Assembly: GCA_011503125.2 (NCBI GenBank)
Contig: WWBZ02000022.1
Location: 2,976,001-3,040,000, forward strand
From: Botryosphaeria dothidea
Lineage: Eukaryota > Ascomycota > Dothideomycetes > Botryosphaeriales > Botryosphaeriaceae
Direction of reading: 5' to 3'
Length of the DNA stretch: 64,000 bases
This document shows, piece by piece, positions 35,764 to 45,171 of the stretch (position 1 is its first letter; each line of letters begins with the position of its first letter). A program made the translations under genes and the position numbers. The notes below the pieces were generated by a model. The model was not told the DNA's origin, made no database searches, and saw only the letters and a program-made list of their open reading frames with translations.

Positions 35764-36395
35764 TAAGACGAGAGGCTGAATGAATCTGACGCAGACGGTG
35801 ACTTACGAAAGTGACGAATGACGGGTAAACCTCGTCATGGGAGTTTGGTTGGTGTGTGTACGTCTGACATGATTGCTATGGACGATTGCATTGCATGTGG
35901 GATTACGGGCTCAAAAATCAACAACAAAACGGGGACCTCTGCGACATTGGGTAATCTGCTTTTTACTTCCCTATCCGGCTGCTTTTTGCTTTAGTCATAC
36001 TGATACCCCAGGGCGGCTTTACTCAATTTTCAATCACATTAGAGAACTGCCTTGGTTTCTTTTCTTTTTTTTTTCTAATCATGAGGAGAATCTCTTGTTT
36101 TTTCCTTCAACATCTAGGCTACATTTATCTTTCGTAGCTCCTGGCGGTTCAAATTTGCTAATTCCTTCATCTAAAATCCAAAAGAAATTGAATTGGCGAT
36201 TCTCTTTTGTTAGATAAGATCTCTTTCCTTTAGTGGCCGCGAGGCCTTGAATATAATGGCACTAGGATGAAATATAAACTTAGAATTAGCTTGTTACGAC
36301 ACGTCTAGCAATAGTAGTAGGGAAGTCAGGATCTTATACGACTTACCGCCCACGTGACACACACGCTAACCTAGCACGACCCTCTAGGTTAAATA
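35764..36395. other. left edge of AT-rich transposon island
   Basis: Up to about 36230 this is 3' flank of the regulator gene. Beyond about 36270 the sequence changes to AT-rich, CTAG/TAGT-rich text, without any coding frame, and leads into the first repeat. No gene. Confidence 0.5.
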
Positions 36396-36437
36396 TAACG
36401 GCGGGCCTCTTCTACTAGGCTTCGAAGTTACCTATAC
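36396..36437 (+). repeat. short direct repeat, left copy
   Basis: The core AACGGCGGGCCTCTTC and about 25 following bases recur at 37894-37935. Five of six differences are transitions. It may be the tip of an LTR of another element. Confidence 0.6.
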
Positions 36438-36526
36438 AGTACTAGGACAAAAGTCTGCGCGAAATTAAGCGAGACGCGTCAAAACGCGCAACACGCGTCA
36501 CACCTCTCCTCCTTGCATACCACCTT

Positions 36527-37621
36527 ATGCCTCCATAACGCACTCCTTTACAAGAGCTCTTTGGCGATCATAATAAGAATCATGAGTTCTCTCCATACCA
36601 ACGTGGAATGCTGGCTGCTGCGCGTGCAATGGGCCACAGAACCACCTGGATTTCAAAGCAGCTACACACGCCTGAATCGTCAATTCGCACCACCCTCTCC
36701 CGCGCGCCATTACGCAACGAAGGACGCTCACAACTACGTTCCGGCAGGCCAAAGGTCCTCTCAGATCACGACCAAAGGCATATCTTACGCATCGTACGGA
36801 ATAATCCAAAGTTCACCTATCAGGAGGTCAGAGAAGCCACAGGCGTAACCTGCTGTGCCCGTACCCTCTCACGGTTCCTGGACACCTATAATATCAAGAA
36901 ATGGCGCGCTGCAGGCCGCCCAGAGCTACGTGAGGAGCACGTAGCAATCAGGCTTGCCTGGGCGCTTGAGCATGTGGACTGGACTGAAGCGCAATGGGCT
37001 AAGGTTATCTGGTCAGATGAGTGCTCTGCAGAGCGTGGCAAGGGCGAAGAGAGGGAGTGGGTTTTTCGCACACCATGCCAGAAGTGGGACCCAGGTATAA
37101 TCCAGCCATATAAAAAGGGTAAGGATATATCTATTATGGTATAGGCAGGCTTCTCTGGCAAGCGTGGGAGGTCACCCTTACACGTAATGATACGTGATCC
37201 GTTATCCAAGAGGGGTGGCTACTCAGCCGACTCCTATCTTGAAGTACTAGAGGAAAATATACCAAAGGTTTGGCGCAGAGGCATACTATTCATGCAGGAT
37301 AATGCGCCTATCCATACAGCTATCAAATTACGCGATTGGTTCACCCAAAAGCGTGTTAATATGATAGACTGGCCACCATATAGTCCAGATCTAAATCCTA
37401 TCGAACACCTCTGGTTTCACCTTAAGGCTATGGTCTTAAGGCTCTATCTAGAGCTTAGTGAACTACGTGGAAATATAGATTATATTAGAGAGAAGCTTGG
37501 GCAGGCATTACAAGAGGCGTGGAAGGCATTACCACAGTCATTATTTGATAATATACTAGGTAGTATAAAGCGGAGGTGTGAGGCAGTTATCCAGGCAGAG
37601 GGCTGGCATACGAAGTACTAG
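36527..37621 (+). pseudogene. Tc1/mariner transposase pseudogene (DD34E)
   Basis: The reading frame covers 365 codons of a Tc1/mariner transposase and is interrupted by TAA at 36536-36538 and TAG at 37142-37144. Both are the product expected from C-to-T or G-to-A change. N-terminal helix-turn-helix segments (TTWISKQLHTPESSIRTTL, YQEVREATGVTCCARTLSRF) lead to the catalytic triad: Asp in IWSDECSAE, Asp in MQDNAPIHT, Glu in PDLNPIEHLWF. There are 34 residues between the second Asp and the Glu, the DD34E spacing of Tc1 proper. The element is non-autonomous now. Its terminal repeats are not clear: the left end near 36434 reads TACAGTACTAGG, but the right end at about 37654 shares only the first few bases. 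Confidence 0.85.
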
Positions 37622-37654
37622 TATAAAACCAAGACGAAAATCGATCTCCCTGTA

Positions 37655-37893
37655 TGATGGCTTGCATCCGGTGCAATCGCGGAAATGCAGTGGCATTACT
37701 ATCTACGAGAAGACTAAGCTAAAGAGAAAAGGAAGCAAGGTTTTAAGCAAGATAGCGCTGCTTATATATCTCTCTAGAGTTCCTTTTACTAGTAACGAGT
37801 TGCAGAGTTTTCTTGTTGAGCTTCAGGGTCCTCTCGACCCAAGATCTCGCCGTAGGATCCATCCAAGGCACCCTCAGGGTTTAAACCGTAACA
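37655..37893 (-). repeat. solo LTR of the gypsy family
   Basis: This 239-bp sequence is nearly the same as the 3' LTR at 39452-39698 and has TG...CA termini on either strand. It lacks an internal region next to it, so it reads as a solo LTR from recombination. The five flanking bases are CTGTA on the left and TTGTA on the right, a target duplication with one C/T difference. Confidence 0.75.
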
Positions 37894-37935
37894 TTGTAAC
37901 GGCGGGCCTCTTCCACTAGGCTTCGGAGTCGCCTA
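37894..37935 (+). repeat. short direct repeat, right copy
   Basis: Matches 36396-36437 with mainly transition differences. It begins TTGTAACGGCGGG, directly after the solo LTR. Confidence 0.6.
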
Positions 37936-38300
37936 GTAGGATCGGGTAACCGAGGGGTTTACCTTGAGTGACAAGTGAAGGGTAAAGGATTGGAACAATA
38001 GGCAGTGATCACGTGATAGGTTGGTACACGGTGTGCGAAAGGCTCGTTACCTCCAATAGTGTTGTATTAGAACTTTAAGTTGACCACGAAGGTCAAAGTA
38101 CTATCTAATAAGTGTGGTTATATATAAGTAGGAGAGCTATGACAATCTATAGATAGTGGAGGATAGTTGGTATCCTCCGTTATCCAGGTGCTGAGGATAT
38201 TTATGATCCTTCGTTATCCAGTAGGTCTAGTGGGTCTCACGTAACGCGGGCGCTAAAGCCCATTTTCCGGAATCCGACTTTGACCTTGATGAGCGGACGA
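37936..38300 (+). mobile_element. unclassified LTR-like sequence
   Basis: Noncoding stretch with a TATATATAAG element near 38115 and two imperfect copies of a TCCGTTATCCAG-type motif at about 38176-38222. Together with the TGTAACGG start at 37895 it could be an LTR of a second element family. I find no partner copy and no target duplication. Confidence 0.3.
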
Positions 38301-38381
38301 TATATTCGCTATTCTCTTGTTCGTCCCTCGTGCCCGAAGTCGGTTTCCTAGATCCGTGGTTTCTCCCTTGTGGGCATTCTT

Positions 38382-38589
38382 CCCGTGCGGGATCTCGGGC
38401 TTGCCGCTGTCCCTAGTATTTGCTGTGCCGCGCGGGCACCGTTCCCGTGCGGGCTACGATTGCTGCCTTACTAGGGCCCGTAGGCGCTATCTTCCCTTAA
38501 GGCTGGCCTTCCCGTACGGGCGTGCCGGCCGTGCGGCTCTATTGCTCGTTAAAGCTTTCTGGCCCCCGCGGTGTCTTTTCCCGTGCGGG
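38382..38589 (+). repeat. four dispersed CCCGTGCGGG-type motifs
   Basis: The near-palindrome CCCGTGCGGG occurs at 38382-38391, 38444-38453 and 38580-38589; a perfectly palindromic form CCCGTACGGG is at 38511-38520. Start-to-start spacings are 62, 67 and 69 bp, and each is preceded by TTC or TTTT-like pyrimidines. The spacers are not alike. The block is locally GC-rich inside an AT-rich island. Function unknown. Confidence 0.7.
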
Positions 38590-38849
38590 CTTTTCACCCG
38601 TGGGGTTATAAAGCCCTTGTCCTCTAGGGTTCGTAACACAACGCCAACTACCTACGGGGCTTATAACGTGCCTACGGAACTACGCTATACCTTATTAAAA
38701 AACTAGACGGCCCTATAGCTAAGGGATACTTATAGAAGCCGTAACCTAGGTCCCTTAACTAGGTTTTACGTACTTCGAACGGTATACGCACCCTAGGAAA
38801 AGTTCTCCGGATACTAGTAACTATCTACGAACGTATTATAATAGCTATA

Positions 38850-39451
38850 CGGGGGAAGGCTAAAGAAATCTGCTATTGATGCCGCCCTACTATTAACGAA
38901 TATCGCCGAGAAGAATCGCCGTAAAAAGCGTAAAACCTCGGCCTTATTCCTTGATATAAAAGGAGCCTTTGACCACGTCGCCCAAGAACAACTACTAGCT
39001 ACAATGGCAAGAATAGGCCTACCAGTTAATCTACTCGCGTAGGTTAGGTCTTTTCTTAATCTACGAGTACTAGGCCTCGCCTTTAACGGAGAAAATAAGG
39101 ATTTTAGTAGAATAGAGACTGGGATTCCTTAGGGAAGCCCGATCTCCCCTATACTATCCCTTATATATATTCGTGAGCTCTTCAAGACAAGCAAAATTAC
39201 CTACTTATCCTATATAGACGATATTGCTCTAGTAGCTAGTTCTTCCAGCTATAAGCGTAATAAACGTCTATTAGAGGAAGAGGTAAAACAGCTCTATAAG
39301 CGGGGCTAAGAGAACGGGGTAGAATTCGACCTTTTAAAGACCGAACTTCTATACTTCTCTAACAACAAAGAGGCTAGCCAAACCTCTATTATTTTACTAG
39401 ACGGTAATATAGTAGAACCTCAAAAACTCGTCCGTTAGCTAGGGATCTTTG
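38850..39451 (+). pseudogene. LINE (non-LTR) reverse-transcriptase relic
   Basis: One plus-strand frame shows reverse-transcriptase blocks in order: ALFLDIKGAFDHV (motif A), GIP then GSPISPILSLIYI (motif B), SYIDDIALVASS (motif C, with Asp-Asp), and GVEFDLLKTELLYFSN (motif D). This is the arrangement of fungal LINEs such as the Tad clade. Several TAG codons interrupt it at positions usually holding Trp or Gln (for example after GIP, and in LVR-stop-LGIF). The frame stops being LINE-like at 39451, exactly where the gypsy LTR begins, so the LINE was cut by that insertion. The 5' end is unclear, since the sequence before about 38850 has no recognisable domain. Confidence 0.8.
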
Positions 39452-39698
39452 TGATGGCTTGTATCCGGTGCACTCGCGGAAATATAGTGGCATTCTATCT
39501 ACGAGAAGACTAAGCTAAAGAGAAAAGAAAGAAAGGTTTGAGTAAGATAGCGCTGCTTATATATCTCTCCAGAGTCCCTTTTATTGGTAGCGAGTTGCAG
39601 GGTTTTCTTATTGAGCTTCATTGAGCTTCAGGGTCCTCTCAACCCAAGGTCTCGCCGCAGGATCCATCCAAGGCACCCTCAGGGTTCAAACCGTAACA
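39452..39698 (-). repeat. 3' LTR of Ty3/gypsy chromovirus
   Basis: This 247-bp LTR belongs to a minus-strand element; on the minus strand it begins TGTTACGGTTTGAACC and ends CAAGCCATCA. It is preceded on that strand by the purine tract at 39699-39711. It matches the solo LTR at 37655-37893 apart from scattered transitions, small indels and a 10-bp tandem duplication (ATTGAGCTTC twice). Confidence 0.8.
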
Positions 39699-39711
39699 TC
39701 ACCCCCCTCCC
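39699..39711 (-). other. polypurine tract of the gypsy element
   Basis: On the minus strand the 13 bases GGGAGGGGGGTGA lie directly before the LTR start, the expected place for plus-strand DNA priming. In this strand the upstream pol frame ends near here, just past the chromodomain. Confidence 0.65.
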
Positions 39712-39721
39712 GGCTTTGAAG

Positions 39722-39726
39722 GTAGG
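39722..39726. repeat. target-site duplication GTAGG (left)
   Basis: Five bases next to the left LTR of the copia element, identical to 45167-45171. Confidence 0.9.
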
Positions 39727-39874
39727 TGTTGTATTGTTGATGAATAACGATGATCCATTGATGATTGGCATGAAGAGGAAGAGGGTGGGTGACCCGCTTG
39801 CCTCTTATACGAGTGATTGTGGCTAAGCTATATGGTGTGATATAAGGAGACCTTAAAACACGTGATATCTAACA
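39727..39874 (-). repeat. copia 3' LTR
   Basis: 148 bp with TG...CA ends. It differs from the other LTR at eight positions, all transitions by my reading, and no gaps. The LTRs are identical at insertion, so these changes came after it. Confidence 0.93.
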
Positions 39875-39884
39875 CACCCCCTTC
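39875..39884 (-). other. copia polypurine tract
   Basis: On the minus strand GAAGGGGGTG directly precedes the 3' LTR, as needed for plus-strand priming. Confidence 0.7.
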
Positions 39885-39889
39885 GCGTA

Positions 39890-42800
39890 GTGCTCGAATA
39901 GGTAGTGCGCGATAATCTGTTTGTTGTTGACCTCCTGAAATAGCAAAAAGAAGCGTAATTGCCGAAATACGTAAATGAAATAATAATAGTCTGGTTAAAC
40001 GGCGTATACGCCGTACTTACTGTTATAGCGATAATAGGCCTAAGCCCTGCACGAAGTGGACGTGCTTTTACTTTGATAACGGCTTTGTTAGTCCGTCTGC
40101 TATTATCTGCGCTATTGGTGTCCATCGGAAGTGGACATTGCCTGCTAGAGTCTCTTATCTAAGCCAGTAGTAATGAATATCAACGTGGCGGAGCTTCGTA
40201 ACGAGCTTACCGACGTTTTCCTCTATAAGACGGAGTGTTTACTTATTATCGCACTCGATTTGGATAAGGTAACCTGGCTTAAATTGGATACCCCTAAAGA
40301 AGCGTTTCTACTAGTACCCTTGCTTAGCGGTTTCTAATAGAGCGAGGAGCTCTACTTCTATTATTAAGGTTATAACTATAGGTTGCTTAGAAGCCTTCTA
40401 GTCCACGGGTCCGTCGAATAGCATTATAAGTAATCCTTAATAGCTGCGGCGTATAGCCGTGTTATTAGCGAAGGATGTATTACTGCTAGGAACGAAGATA
40501 CGTTAATTATCTACTACATTGCCGTTGTATATAATTACGAGGTCCTTAGTATTTATAAGGTATTCTAGTAGACGCTAGGCAAGATAGAGATGCCGCTTAG
40601 AGGGATTAGTAAGGTAGGTAGAGAGGGCTAAATAGGCGTGGCCTATATTAGGTCTCGTGCTAATAGTAGCGAACTAGGTAGATCCTATCTTACTCTAGAA
40701 CGTATAGATATCTTAGGGTATTGCGTAACCCTCGTTATTCGGTGTAGGTAGGTCCTCTACTAGCAGAGGCGTGGCAACCGATAACTCTTTAACGTTATAT
40801 TTCGCCTTAAGGCTATTAAGGTAGAACTCTTATAAGAGCTATAATAATTGCTTATTGCGATTATAGACGATTCGCAATACTAAGAACTACTATACTTCTC
40901 CTATCTTGCGTATCTCGTAGCGCTAAAAGAGGTCTTATTCGAATACGTACGCGAATAGCTTATCCTTCTTAGGAAAGGCTATAATAATATCGTCTATAAA
41001 GAAGAATACGAAGAGGTATTCGTTCGTATAGAGATATGGCGCATCTAGTATAGGCTCTAGTCCTAGGTCTTTAAGCGTGGCTTAAAAGTACTTTTGCTAT
41101 AACGCTAGCGACTCTTTAAGCCTATAGAGAGCTTTCTTAAGCAATAAGATCTTCCTATAAGGAAGTATTATACCTTCTAGTACTCGGTAGAAGGTTAGTT
41201 AATCGAGAGGGATATAAGGAAAGGCATTAACAACGTTATATTGCCATATCTCGAGGTCGAATACGTAGATAATCGCTATAAGCGTACGAAAGATGCGGAA
41301 GGCAAGGGTAGCCGTATATATGTCTTAATAGGAGACTTGAAGATTACCTCGTACGCATACTCGTGCCTTAATCTTAGTAAGATATCCCTTCTTATCGAAT
41401 TTATATTTAAAGACCCATGTAAGAGGAATTACCTCTTTATTGGCCTTACATGCTTAATCTTCGTCCACAACGATCTATACCCCCTTACTATTAGCTTCCT
41501 ACAACTTACGATAGAGTGCTTAAAAGAGATAAGGCTTTAGTTAGTGCTTAAGGATATCCTTATAACAACGAGGCTCGGGCGGTAGTTCTTCCTAATAAAT
41601 GCGTAGCAGAGAAGGGAGCTCCTCTAGTTAATATAAGGGTGGAGGATCCTCTTATATAGTGGGTTAAGCCTCGAGAGGGCCTATGTTACCTAATATTGCC
41701 TAAGGCGTATACTCGTAATTGCCCGTAGGAGCGTTTCTAAGTAGTATATATATGCTCGCGGCGAGAAAGGTCTACTTATAGTAAGCGTTGCTAATGACCT
41801 TAGCGGTATACGCGACTCTTCTTCGATTCCTTAGACCCTCGATAATAAGGTTCGGGTTGGGGTCCGCGTTAATATAAGCTGTAAGGGGTGCACGATTGCC
41901 TCGTGCTGCTCCTAGGTTAGGCTTAGTATCGTATTAAATAGGGAGGAGACGACCAAGGCGTCTCTCTTACTAGTATTCGTCTTTCTTACCCCCTAAGATA
42001 GGCGAGTCTCTAAGAGTAGATAACGGTAAGACGTTATTACTTAGCGGTTATAGTATACTATCGTCTCTAGTAGACGGCGATAGTATAAGCAGGTAAGTAG
42101 ACTACTTATCTAGCTTATTAGGCGGCGTGCCTAGATATTATTAATCGTCTAGTAATGCAGTAGACTGTTTAGTTACTTCTGCGGATCCGGTATAAGTAAC
42201 TTACTCCTTATCTAACGACGAGTCGGATGTAATAAGGTCTTCTAAGTTTAGACGTACGCGAGGAACAACCTCCTAGGGCTCCTCTTCTACGTCTTAGATT
42301 TCGTGATAGTCCTCTTGCTTATCTAGTAAGTATATTAATAACTCGTTAAAACTAACGTCTCTTAAGCGGATAATACGGTCTCCTAGTAGATACTATATCC
42401 GGTAGATGTTGGTAGAGTCGTAACCAACAAGATAGCCAACGAGGGCTCGTTCTTATAGCTTCTCGCTACGCGGGATATTCTTATTAAGAGCGTAGGCTTT
42501 ACAGCCATAGACTCTTATATAGGCTATATTTGGCTTGGTGCCATAAGCAAGTTCGAAGGGCGTCTTCTACTTAAGGACTTTGCTTAGCGTCCGATTGTGT
42601 ATATACGTTGCTACCAGGACTATCTCTGGCCATAGGCGTTTAGGGAGGTTTACCCCGATACGCATTGCTCGTGCTTTAATGATAATAGACTGACTAGTTC
42701 TCTCGGCATGCCCGTTCTAAGCAGGTGTATAGGGTGCTAAGACCTCTATTATAATTCCTCTTCGCTTAAGTTTAGCCTTAAACGCGGTATTAAGTAATCT

Positions 42801-44711
42801 TTCGCCATTAGTTCGAAAGAACGCAGTAAGAGCGTCAAAGCGACGTTCGATCATACTTAGAATATCGAGAATAAGCGTATTGTAGTCTGATTTGAGCATA
42901 TAGGTGCGGGTAAAGACGTAGTTGCTCTTTATATACTCGACGTGAGTGATCCACTCGTGTTGGTTGTACGCAGGAGTCATCTAAATAAGGTTAGATAACA
43001 CACGGAAGAATAGTTCGTTACGATCTTCCTCTAATAATAAGTCTCGTACGATAAGCTAATAAGCTTTCGCACGTGCGCAGACGTCGTAGTGTGTAGACAT
43101 AATATCGTTCGTGAACTCCACGCCGGTAATAGCTATAGGCAGTACCTTAATAGCGTGGTGGTTAGTATAAGTAAAGACTCTATGCTACTATTCGGCTAGG
43201 AGACTACGAATAGTCGTAGCACTCGTGATAGCTGATGAGGACTCTGCTTAGTATAGTTCAAGGAAGAACTATCCTTTAGATAGTATAAGGACGTATACTA
43301 TGGTATTATCCTTGTAGAGACGAAGACTCTTAGTATCCATATAGACACCTTTCTTATTGCACTTAGCAATAGAAACAAGGTTTCCTATAAATAATAGGAC
43401 GTAGGCTACGTCGCGAAGGGTAATAACCTTACTCTTCTTTCCGTTGCGGGCATTAACCGTGATATTTCCGAAGCTCTTAATAGGCACACGCGTGTTGCCG
43501 CAGATCACGAAGTCGTCTAGGCCTGCGTTGCGTGTCTTGGTGAACCTTTTACGCATATACCGGTTACACACGTGATGAGTGGTACCAGTGTCTACAATCT
43601 ATAAGAGCTCCAACGTGGTTGGACGGGAGTCTCGTTATATAGCGAATGACTACGCAATAATGGCTGGGAAGGACTTAATAGAGCCTTACTCGTCATTACT
43701 ATTGTCCTCACTAGCAGGTGCGTCAGGCTTGGGCTCCTTGCCCTTACCCTTATTGCCTTGTGTATAAGGTATTGGCGGTGAGCCGCGCTTCAGGGCAGTT
43801 TCTACCTACGCTTTGATCTTGTCATTCTTCATAAGCTTAAGGATCTTATCCTAGACCTTCTTATTAGGTTTAAAGTCGGTTGGACGATTAGGTGCGTTCT
43901 GGTTGAGATAGAAGCAATGGATGTACTAGTATAGGAGTCCACATAAGCACTTGGGAGGCTTCTACGGTTACTCCTCGCCTCGCAGAGTAGCTGCGAAGGT
44001 CGCACGAGTCTTATTCGTTGTGAGCGCTTGCTTCTGACGAGCATGCTCACGATAGTCGATAACAACGTCTAAAACATTAAGCGTCTTAGTACCCAGTCGG
44101 AGCTCACGAAGGATAGGGCTGGCGTATTCTGAGTCGTGTTGCATAATAGGCTTAAGGAATACGTTTACTCCTCGAGAGCCTTCGACGTCAGAGAGGCTAA
44201 GAGAGCGTGCTTTAAACACACACTCTTCCCATTATGTGAGCCACTTCTCAGTGTTCTGGGCGGTTGGAGGCTTCTCAAGCTCACGGAGCTTATTAAGAAC
44301 GAACTCCTGTTATGTAGAGATAGAGGGTTAGAGTCGAGCTTTCAGGGCACGCAGCTGCGCATAGGGATAAGAATCCTCGATCTTGCGTAGAAGCGGCAGC
44401 AGTGGCTGAGACACTAAGTCCTCAACGAGTAATGAGAGGTCATTAAGCTCTCGTATCTGCCTGTCGTACTCTTTCTTGTCCTCCTTGTAGTCCTCGCGCT
44501 TCCACTTATACTCCTTACGAGCAGCGTCGGTAATGGTACCTATTAGTAGAGGAGGCTTGGTGGGCGCGATTAGTTGTTGCGGACGTAAGTCCTTGGTTGG
44601 GTCGATGTAGTCGTATACGCGAGCCTTCTTTGCACGCGATTGGATAATAAAGAACTATTCATCCTAGTCTTGTAACGACTTGAGGACGATAATTGGCTTC
44701 GAAGATGACAT
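39890..44711 (-). pseudogene. copia gag-pol relic
   Basis: Read on the minus strand. Gag begins at the ATG 44709-44711 (MSSSKPIIVLKSLQD) and has two TAG stops within its first 20 codons, both at likely Trp sites. A Cys-rich segment near 43920-43960 may be the zinc knuckle. The aspartic protease site IVDTGTTHHVCN is near 43570-43605. Integrase core follows, with FRTNGERLLNTAF and APYTPA-stop-NGHAERT near 42690-42840. Reverse transcriptase has KKALYRLKESLAL near 41110-41150. RNase H ends with RHVDIHYYW and IIADGLTKPLS near 40060-40200. At least a dozen frame stops are visible, mostly TAG or TAA where Trp or Gln is normal. Some reading-frame shifts may also be present. Confidence 0.85.
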
Positions 44712-45005
44712 GGTGGATAACGAACAAGTGTTATTCGTCAGTCGATATAGTATAGCTAACCAAAAGGGTTGAAGCTAGCTAGGACCAGGTATCAGACACT
44801 TAAGATGCTTAATAATAAGGCAAATAGCTGTGTCGTGATGACTGTTAATAAAACGACGCGTGGAGGGAAGCCGTCGCACGGTCGCAATGTGTTGTTAGAG
44901 GCTAAAATAATACCGTGTCCTTCTGGATGCCGTAGAGAGGACGTTATAAGCGTTTAGGACGCTTATATGGAGATCAAACGATGAATAACGACTTTGGAAG
45001 TGATT

Positions 45006-45018
45006 CCGGGCTCATAAC
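45006..45018 (-). other. primer-binding site matching initiator tRNA-Met anticodon arm
   Basis: The 13 plus-strand bases CCGGGCTCATAAC lie directly against the 5' LTR. They equal the anticodon stem-loop of eukaryotic initiator tRNA-Met (GGGCTCATAAC with the CAT anticodon), so the element's own strand is complementary to it. Copia of Drosophila uses the same internal half-tRNA priming rather than the 3' end of the tRNA. Confidence 0.8.
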
Positions 45019-45166
45019 TGTTGTATTATTAATGAATAACGATGATCTATTAATGATTGGCATGAAGAGGAAGAGGGTGGGTGACCCGCTTGCCTCTTAT
45101 ACGAGTGATTATGGCTAAGCTATGTGGTGTGATATAAGGAGACCTTGAAACACGTGATATCCAACA
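45019..45166 (-). repeat. copia 5' LTR
   Basis: 148 bp, partner of 39727-39874. It is the 5' LTR because gag starts to its left on the minus strand and the primer site abuts it. Confidence 0.93.
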
Positions 45167-45171
45167 GTAGG
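45167..45171. repeat. target-site duplication GTAGG (right)
   Basis: Identical to 39722-39726 on the other side of the copia element. Confidence 0.9.

Larger units (their letters stand above)
39727..45166 (-). mobile_element. complete but decayed Ty1/copia LTR retrotransposon
   Basis: A 5440-bp element on the minus strand with 148-bp LTRs at both ends, 5-bp target duplication GTAGG, a primer-binding site at 45006-45018, and a polypurine tract at 39875-39884. The coding order in between on the minus strand is gag, protease, integrase, reverse transcriptase, RNase H, which is the copia order (integrase before reverse transcriptase). It sits within the gypsy element, whose pol resumes at 45167. 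All coding parts contain stops, so it cannot move by itself. Confidence 0.93.

Noticed and set aside
38317..38706. 129-codon frame in the GC-rich block of the island
   Set aside because: Its sequence mirrors the repeated CCCGTGCGGG motifs and shows no domain; more likely noncoding element sequence.
37655..39698. the two gypsy-type LTRs as the ends of one short element
   Set aside because: The sequence between them is LINE-like and unrelated, with no primer site or purine tract facing inward from the left copy; the right copy belongs to the pol relic on its right.
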